Origin: Zelonia costaricensis
Taxonomy: Eukaryota > Euglenozoa > Kinetoplastea > Trypanosomatida > Trypanosomatidae
Assembly: GCA_030849075.1 (NCBI GenBank)
Contig: JASAOO010003260.1
Span: forward strand, 1 to 33,103
Reading direction: 5' to 3'
DNA: 33,103 bases
The notes beneath the pieces were generated by a model. It searched no databases. It saw nothing but the letters and a program-made list of their open reading frames with translations, and was not told the DNA's origin. A program made the position numbers and the translations under genes. This document shows positions 26,107-33,103 of the stretch, piece after piece; the stretch's first letter is position 1, and each line of letters opens with the position of its first letter.

Positions 26107-28380
26107 TCAACTGCCGAAGTTGTATGTGGGCAAGTTGCTGATGCCGCTGTACGGGTTGTCGGAGTTGCGGTTGGTCGCCGACGGCTCCTCGGCCGCGCCG
26201 CCGCCGAACGAGAAGGTCGCAGCCGGCGACGCCGTGGGTGCCCCGCTGGAGCCCTCGAAGCCGCCGAAGCCGCCGCTGGGCCCAAAGTCGAACGTCGGTC
26301 GCGGCGCCACGTGGCCAGCCGGCGGGCTGGCGTTGCTGGGCCGCGCCGGTGAGCTGCTCTCTTCACCGAAGCCGGCGAAGCCGCTGGTGATCTCGACCGC
26401 ACCGAAGGTGTTGCCGCCGTCCTCACCGGCGCCCGTCACCGTGAAGTCGTCCATCTCGTCGTAGTACGGATCGTCCTTCTTGTTGTACGCCACCGTCACG
26501 GCCGGCGCCCCGGGCGAGGCGGCGCCGCCGCCAAACGTCGGCTCCGGCCGCTGCGGCTCGAGCACGAAGCCGCCGCCGCCGCCGAAGCCGCCGCCGGGTG
26601 GTGGGGACGGAGACTGGTTCGCCTGCAGGATGGCGCCAAAGTCGAACATCGCCTGCGGCTCCGGCTGCCGTGCCGAGGCGGAGGGGCGCATGAAGTCGTT
26701 CATCGAGGGCAGGCCAGGCGGTGCGGCGGAGGCGGCGGCCGGTGGCGGCTTGGCGGAGAACATGTCCATGCCGAGCCCGGACGGCTTCAGCGGGTCCTCG
26801 TGCACCGGCTTCGCGGCGGCCGCCTTCTTCTGCGCCTCGGCCTCCTCGTCCTTCTTCTTCTGCGCGCTGCTGAAGTCGCCCATCGTGGGAAGGCCCGAGT
26901 CGGCGAAGAGGTCGCGTGGGGTGCGGTGGCCGGAGCTCGAGGAGGCGGACGTCGGCGAGTGGGCCGTCGGGGGCGGGGCGCTCGCCTTGAGCCCCTTCAG
27001 CGCCTCCACGACCTGCTTCCGTTGCACGTCGTCCAGCATCGTCTGCTCCTTCGACTTCTGCGGCTTGCCGGCGTCGCTGAAGAGGTCGTCGACTGTGTTG
27101 CGGCCAAGGCCGTTGCCGCCGGTGCCGGTGGCGCGGGTGGCGTCCGCGCGGCTGCTGATGTCCGCCTCGGGCGGGTTCTTGCTGCGGCCCCACTTGACCA
27201 CGTGCGAGGCCGCGACGCTGACCATGTGCTGGATCTTGGGCCGCATCTGCTGCTGCTCCGCCGTCAGCGCGGCGATGCGGGCATTGATGGCAGCCACCTC
27301 GCGCGAGAGCGGCGAGTCCTTCTTGGCCGCCTGCTTCCGCACCGCCTCGGTCAGCGCCGTGCGCGACTGCTGCAGCAGCTCCGCCTTCTTCTGCAGCGCA
27401 CTGGCCTTGTCCAGGTTGGCGCACAGCTCCGCTGTGACGTCCACCTTGTGCTGGATGCGGCCCAGCGCGAGCTGCTCCTCCTCCAGCTTCTTGAGCTGCT
27501 CCTGCAGGTCGTCGAGGCTGCGGTTGACGCGGTTGAGCTGCTCTAGTGCGGTGTTGTCGCTCGTCGCGTCGTCATCGCCGGTGAAGTCCTCACCGCTGTT
27601 GATGGCCATCTCGCGCAAATAGGCGGCGGTCTGGCCAATGAAGTTGTTGCGGTGCTTGCGGGCGAGGGCCGTGTACTGCACCGCAACCACCTCCTCGCAC
27701 CGCGTCCTGATCACCTCCGTGGCGAGCCCCTCCGCCCCTACAAGGGCCTTGCGACGCTCCTCCAGCTCCGCCAGCTTCTTCTCCTCGCGCGTCTGCGGCG
27801 CCTTCTGTCCCTCCGCCTCCATCGTGCGCCGGCGCTCCAGCATCGTCTCGAGGCCCATCAGGATCATCATAGCCTCGCCGCGGTTCATCACCTTCACCGT
27901 CTGCGGCGGGGGCGGCGCGGCGACGGCGCTGGGGTCGATGAGGCCGTCGAAGGAGAGCGGCGGCGCGCTCTCCAGGTAGACGAGGACGGCGATCTTCATC
28001 TTGGCCGTCGTGCCGTAGAGGCGGAAGCCGACGGCGAGGATGCCGGAGCCGGAGGTGCCGTAGCCTTTCATCACCTGCGTGCAGTCCACCTCCGTCTCGC
28101 CGACGAGGCGGCGCGGCATGCCGCGGGTGTACTCCTCTACCATGAAGCGGATGTACTTGGGGGCAAAGCGGGTGCCGGCGTGGCCCGACTTAAAGTGCAC
28201 CACCGCCGCCCCCTCCGGCATGGCGGCGAAGTTGATGACGCCCTTCTGGGCGGTGTAGCACGGGGTGGAGCGGTTCGTGCCACCTCGGTGGTACATGATG
28301 GTGTACTGCTGCCCATCCGGCAGCGACGGGCACTCAACCGAGACCACCTTGAAGCGCAGCACGTGCGTCTCGCGGGGCAT
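26107..28380 (-). CDS. NT-C2 (EEIG1/EHBP1-type) protein with DLF/DxF adaptor-like tail
   Basis: A 757-residue protein starting MPRETHVLRFKVVSVE. Residues about 5-138 resemble the N-terminal C2 domain of EEIG1/EHBP1-type proteins, a lipid- or protein-binding beta sandwich: THVLRFKVVSVECPSLPDG, later KYIRFMVEEYTRG, GETEVDCTQVMKG and MKIAVLVYLES. Residues about 165-260 and 278-395 are helical with coiled-coil segments (SLDDLQEQLKKLEEEQLALG, 288-307). From about 425 on it is disordered and carries repeated short motifs: DDLFSD (431-436), RDLFADSG (489-496), MGDF (500-503), DMF (539-541), NDF (561-563), FDFG (579-582 and 697-700), DDF (644-646), FAGFGEE (668-674), GFGGFEG (704-710) and DNPY (741-744). 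DxF, DLF and FxxF-like peptides are known clathrin/adaptor ligands, so an endocytic or trafficking adaptor is a reasonable inference. FG-rich parts also recall nucleoporins. The start is supported by an adjacent splice signal. Confidence 0.85.
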   Translation of the reverse strand: MPRETHVLRFKVVSVECPSLPDGQQYTIMYHRGGTNRSTPCYTAQKGVINFAAMPEGAAVVHFKSGHAGTRFAPKYIRFMVEEYTRGMPRRLVGETEVDCTQVMKGYGTSGSGILAVGFRLYGTTAKMKIAVLVYLESAPPLSFDGLIDPSAVAAPPPPQTVKVMNRGEAMMILMGLETMLERRRTMEAEGQKAPQTREEKKLAELEERRKALVGAEGLATEVIRTRCEEVVAVQYTALARKHRNNFIGQTAAYLREMAINSGEDFTGDDDATSDNTALEQLNRVNRSLDDLQEQLKKLEEEQLALGRIQHKVDVTAELCANLDKASALQKKAELLQQSRTALTEAVRKQAAKKDSPLSREVAAINARIAALTAEQQQMRPKIQHMVSVAASHVVKWGRSKNPPEADISSRADATRATGTGGNGLGRNTVDDLFSDAGKPQKSKEQTMLDDVQRKQVVEALKGLKASAPPPTAHSPTSASSSSGHRTPRDLFADSGLPTMGDFSSAQKKKDEEAEAQKKAAAAKPVHEDPLKPSGLGMDMFSAKPPPAAASAAPPGLPSMNDFMRPSASARQPEPQAMFDFGAILQANQSPSPPPGGGFGGGGGFVLEPQRPEPTFGGGAASPGAPAVTVAYNKKDDPYYDEMDDFTVTGAGEDGGNTFGAVEITSGFAGFGEESSSPARPSNASPPAGHVAPRPTFDFGPSGGFGGFEGSSGAPTASPAATFSFGGGAAEEPSATNRNSDNPYSGISNLPTYNFGS

Positions 28381-31300
28381 GGCGTTGAGGATACGGCTGA
28401 GAGAGAGAGAGAGAGATGGGGGGCTGAAAGGAAGGAAAGGGACAGCAGCGAAGAATGGGAAGGGAGGAGGGGAGACAGAGATGACAGTGCTGGGAGTGCT
28501 CGGGGTGGGGTTGGGGTGTATAGCAAGGAGCTCGGGACTGTATTCGATAAGCAGATGTCTACGAGTCTGGCGATTCGTGGAGGCAGAGTAAAGACAGCGG
28601 CAGCCGACGTGCACGCTGACACGCACACGCACGCGAATACAGCCGTGCGGTGGATCGAAAGGGGAATGGAGGGGGGGGGGAACTTAGATGGGGGGCGGGG
28701 GGGAAAGCAGAACACATGAAACGTGGTGTTCGCTTGTGTTGGCGCGTGTGTGTCGGCGTGTGTGTATGGTGAGGCAGCCCGAGGTGCGTTGGGAGTGCAT
28801 GTGCAATGGGGGCGGCGTGAGAGAGAGGGATGGAGGAAGGGAAAAGGTGAGCACGGCCTGTCGGCAGCAACGCGCGTCAGCGAGGGAGGCAAGAAGGCAG
28901 GCTGAGCCGAAGACACGCTCACCCTCGTGCCATGCCTACAAGCGCAACCGCAGCCACGGGTCGGGCAAGCCACACGCACATCCGAACACACACTGCTGCG
29001 TGCGCTGTGAGTTGCATGTGTGCGTCTTCCTTGGCGGCACTTCGACACGAGGTCGTTGTGGCCGTCGCGCAAGTAGGGGGCGGGTGGCGAGAGGTGTAGC
29101 GGCCAGCCCGCGACGTTCGCGCGTGTTGTCGTCGTCCTTCTGCAACGTGGGCGGGTGGCCGGAGGCGCACGTAGAACATCAAATAGGTCGCTGGTTGATA
29201 ACGGTGCACGGCCCCCATTAGACCACGTAGTAGTGCGCAAGGGAAGGCTGCAGGCCGGCCACGAACACGCAGACCCCGCACTCCCCCCCTCTCCTCCCTG
29301 GCTCTACTCCTTTGCCGTGCTCTGCAGAACCAAATCCAGAGGCGGTGCGAGGGGGTGTGCCACAGCGGAGGAGGGCGCGACGTGAGAGAGAGAGTGGCAG
29401 ACGTCAGCATTTTGCGTCCTACACGTGCATCCTCAGAGTGTGTATGGGAAAGAGGATGCAGCGGTGGTGAGGTGGCAGTGGACGCGAGAGGGGGGGAGGG
29501 CGCCGGGACGATGTGTGCGTGTGTGTGTGTGAGGGGGGAGGGGGGAGGTGGCAGGAGTTCGGTGCGTTGGTGCTGTGCGGCGGTGTGCCGAGAAAGGCAG
29601 AAGCAAAGCCAATAGAGAGAGAAGGGTGCGCCACACGCCGACAACGCAACGCAAAAAGCGCCGCTGGACAAAGAAAAACAACGAGGACAAGAACTGTTGC
29701 GCCACACACACACACACAACCGCACACACAGGCACAAACCCGAGCTCGTTGCCTACGCGTACCAGCACAACCACGGGGACGTTCTCAGGGGGTGGGGCAT
29801 GTGGGGAACGAGGAGAGGGGTCGGTGAGCCGCCGCCCTTCCCTTTTTCTCTTCCAGAGCGGACGCCGCCTCCTGCCGGCAGTACGCGAGCCGTGCGGTGC
29901 GGCGCGACGAGGCGCGCGTTGCTCCTGGAGGCCTGGCAGTGACGGTGGCAGAGGCACCGGTGGGGGCCGGCGGCGGCTGCCCCAGCGCAGGCGCAAACGA
30001 GGTGGAACAACGTGACACAGCGGTGCCGACGTGCAGAGGACGGACGGACGGGGAGGGGGAGCCGTCACACGCGAGGACGGGGTGGGAGAAAGAAAGTAAG
30101 AAGGGAGAAGAAGCGAGTTTGCGGCGGCGCACGCCGGCGCTGAAGGGGGCAAAGGCGTGTATGGTACATCGGGAGCGAAGGGCCCAGCGCAGTCGCCCGG
30201 GTCCGGCAGCAGATCCGCGCCCCTCACAGACCATCGCGGCCTGCAGAAGATAGCGGGGACAGAAGGGAGGAGAGAAGACAGAGAGGGGACGCGTTCGTGT
30301 CGTGGCTCGGTGAGGAGACGGGGGTGGGGTGCAACGCGGGCGCAGGCGTACGTGCGTGCGACTGCCGGCGCGCGTGTAGCCCTCGAAGAGTAGGGAGGCC
30401 AGGCGATGGTGGAGAGAGACAGCAACACCGGGAAAGCTACGGGGAGGAGGGGGAGGGGGTTCGCTAGCCACGCATCCGGCGGTGGGGTAAAGACAAACTA
30501 GGCAAAGCCAGTAATCAAAGGAGTTGCTGCACGGCATGGCGCCCGCAGAGCACGACAAGCACATCAACGCACACACGCACACAGCGACGGGGACGAGGGC
30601 TGCGATGCAAGAGGGCGAAGGCCCACGCGGGAGAGCGGCACGACGCAAGAGCAGGCAGTCACACCCCTGCCCCAGCGAAAACTGGAGTAGGGCCGCGCCT
30701 CACTTGCCCGCTCTCCCTGACTGCCTCGCTCCGCGGCAGCTTTGGGTGAAGAAGAGGGGAGGGAGAGGAGGGATTGGGGAAGCACACAGGAAGGAAGCGT
30801 TCGAAGTGGTATCACACCCGAGCACCGCGCGGCATGGAGTGTGAAGGGAGACAGAAGAAGCACCGAAAGCGAGAGAGCTCGTGGCAAACGACGCGAAGCG
30901 ATCGAAGAACACAAGGCAACACAGACGCCGCACCGGGGCGCACCGGCACGGAGTCTCCCGCTGGACGGGGCACCCAGCCAGGCCCCGCACGCGTCTGCTT
31001 TAGGGCCAAGACAAGGAGGCAAGAGAAACAGACAGTTGGGCGGAGCACCAGCGAGCTGTCAGGACTCCAAACTAGAGAAAAAAAACCTGAGAACGGGCAG
31101 AAGAAGAAGGGAGATGAAAGACGGGGCGATATAGACAACGGGGTGCGCGCCGCGTTGGTTGGTGCGGTGCGTAGGGGCGCGACTCACGACGACGACCTTG
31201 AGGGGAACGGAAAGAGCGAAAGGGTGAAGGAAGCACACGCACTGCTCGTGTGAGGACGATTGCGCCACCGGAAGAAAAGAAGAAAAAAATGCAGCGGTCG

Positions 31301-33103
31301 TGGGAAGGCGGCGGGGGCCGGGGGAGGGGGAGGGGGGGGGGGGCATGACGGTGTCGGCCACCTGACGGAGCAGCCGCTCCTCCCTGCTCCCGCAGCAGGC
31401 ACGGGACTGGACGCAGCGCAGTTCCACATGCCGACGAAGTCGCCACGTGTGTTCGGGTTTATAGAAAGAGAGTAGGCGCGGGCGTGAGAAGCGGCAAGCG
31501 AGCCTCCTGGTGTGTGGAAAGTAATCTCATGTGAAATGATGTCCCAGAGGCTTGCAAGGCTGCAGGTTCAACTCCGTCCGCTGGCGGCGCGGACGCTTCT
31601 TGTGAGTCGTAAAGCTACCCCCTCACCTCAGCCGCCCGCGTCGCGGTCGTGCACACACGCGCACCCACCCACACACACACACACGATGCCATGACGCAGA
31701 ACAGAAACAGAAGGAGGAAGCGGAAGCACACACACAGTTGGATAGAGGAGGCGGCAGAACACAAGAGAAGAAGAGCGCGCGACGGGAGGGTGCCGAGGCA
31801 GCGCGTGCGCGCGGGTATACACAACACAGCACGCGCCTCAGCAGCCCTGTGTTACCGCGCTCCTCCTCCCCGCCAGCGCCACAGCAGTCATTCCTTCTTG
31901 CTTCAAGCTCCGCCACCGCCACCGCCACCCTCCCCTCCCCCCCCCCGCCCGCTGCCCTCATTGAGCCTCCGCCTTCGTAGCGCGCCAATCCCGCGCAGAA
32001 GAAGGGCAAGTGGAAGTTCGGTGCAGCACACAGAGCCGCGCGTGTATAGAAGCGCGGGTGCACCTGCGAGCCGAAGCGAAGGTGGCGGGAAGCGACTGGG
32101 GGAGGGAGACGCGGTAGAGCGAGGGTTACCAGGAGAAAGGAGAGGGCGGGTGGGGACCGCGTAGTAGTGACGGGAAAAAAAAGGAATGTCGTTGGGCGGC
32201 GCACGTGCGTGTGCGTGTGCGTGTGCGTTTGTGTTTGTGTGCCTGTGTGTGGGTGCCACGCGCAGCTGCGTGCATGTCAACACACTTGTGCATGGGGTCG
32301 GCAGAGGGTCGAGATGCCCGAGAAGAGACGGACGGCAAAGAAGGACACGGAAGCGATGCGGGACAAGGCAGGGAGGGGGGGGTGGAAGGAAGCGCACAGG
32401 AGAAGAGAGACCAACGTCGCGTATATAGAAGAACGTACACACAGACACACGGACAGGCACACACACACACGCTTATGCACGTGTGAAATCCTAAACAGCA
32501 ACAAATAAACCTAAGGAAACCGTGCATGTGAACGGGTGCGTGTCTGCTGCAGGTGTGGTGGTGAGGCCGGGTGAGACGGCAGCTGCGCCCGTCCTCCGTG
32601 CCGGGGTGTGGAGGGAGGCGCTGGGCCAATACGTACCCAGCGCCGTATTCCGGGCAGGCAACGCGAGCCTCCTCTTGAAACCGAAACGTACACCCACACA
32701 CGCACACACGCCCACTCGCACAGGCACATACACACGCGGACGCCGCTATGCGACTGCGGCGAACGTACGCAGATGTCTTCGCACCCCGCCTAGCGGCCGG
32801 TTGCAGTAGGGGCGCAGTAGGGGGAGGGGGTGATCTGTGGGCCCCTCTGCGCGTGCCACAAACAGAAGGCGTTCCCCGCTGACGACGGCGACGATGAGCA
32901 CGACGCACACGCCGTTACGGAGAGGGGAGGGAGGGAAGAGAGTCAGGGAGGAGGCCGGGGCAAACCAAGCGCAGATATCGAAGCGGGAGGAGCCATAAGA
33001 CGCGAGCACAGGCGCAGTGGGCAGGGCGGAAGGCGGGCAGGGGGCGGGGGGGCTACAGAGGGGGTGAGGAGGGGCGGGGTCCTGCAAAGGCTGACTGCGC
33101 CAC
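28381..33103. other. 4.7 kb non-coding region at the right end
   Basis: No credible gene was found on either strand. The plus strand stays purine-rich for most of the region, with G-runs near 28672-28680 and 31333-31344. This matches minus-strand transcription coming from beyond the window, for example the 3' UTR of an unseen upstream gene. Two patches reverse the bias: about 29278-29325 and 31855-31975 are C/T-rich on the plus strand. GT-rich sequence lies near 32203-32252 and CA tracts near 31668-31684 and 32455-32471. No telomeric hexamer array is present. A directional-cluster boundary or transcription start region inside it is possible but not shown. Confidence 0.5.
28397..28417 (-). promoter_or_regulatory. 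Predicted trans-splice acceptor of the C2 gene
   Basis: On the minus strand nine TC units (28399-28416) run straight into AG (complement of CT 28397-28398), giving a 16-nt 5' UTR before the ATG. A second polypyrimidine tract lies further upstream (about 28418-28470). The longer 841-residue open frame is thereby disfavoured. Confidence 0.65.

Noticed and set aside
28381..28632. 84-residue N-terminal extension of the C2 protein
   Set aside because: It crosses the TC-repeat/AG acceptor, and the extra residues are Pro/Ser/Leu low-complexity.
31565..31575. tRNA B-box-like sequence GGTTCAACTCC
   Set aside because: The flanking bases cannot form a full T stem, and no matching 5' acceptor stem is found upstream.

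Overview
The window looks like nuclear chromosomal DNA from a trypanosomatid flagellate of the Leishmania/Leptomonas/Crithidia type. The evidence is: GC-rich, intron-free protein genes all in one direction; 0.9 to 4.7 kb spacers full of (CA/GT)n and G-runs; and polypyrimidine-AG signals of the trans-splicing kind just ahead of most start codons. The genus cannot be fixed from the sequence. Two single-N positions (12555 and 25870) show that this is an imperfect assembly.

Eight protein genes are supported, all on the minus strand, as expected for one polycistronic directional cluster read from right to left. In transcription order they are: an NT-C2 domain protein with DLF/DxF adaptor-like motifs (28380-26107); a DEAD-box-fold protein whose ATPase motifs are degenerate, with a possible mitochondrial presequence (25063-22631); a proline-rich protein of unknown function (19229-18075); a coiled-coil protein resembling the CCDC6/DUF2046 family (15507-13231); a GDA1/CD39 nucleoside di/triphosphatase with an N-terminal membrane anchor (10601-8550); a leucine-rich-repeat protein with a Cys-rich tail (7232-6519); a protein with a C-terminal PDZ domain and a duplicated helical element (5098-3056); and a small MORN-repeat protein (2146-1484).

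The spacers have no credible coding potential. Most long reading frames in them encode low-complexity His-Thr, Pro, Arg or Ser-rich strings. Their plus strand is purine-rich (G/A) nearly throughout, so the minus-strand pre-mRNA is pyrimidine-rich, as spliced-leader addition needs. This bias continues to the right edge, so minus-strand transcription probably enters from beyond 33103. Candidate splice acceptors can be placed for six genes with reasonable support. They imply short 5' UTRs (about 8 to 135 nt) and shorter proteins than the longest open frames.

The genes have no evident joint pathway, which is normal for trypanosomatid clusters. The most interesting items are the pseudo-helicase, the candidate lineage-specific endocytic adaptor, the internal repeat and ambiguous start of the PDZ protein, and a double G-quadruplex motif on the transcribed RNA strand downstream of the C2 gene. 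I found no CRISPR, bacterial mobile element, tRNA, rRNA or viral sequence, and no clearly novel multi-gene system.
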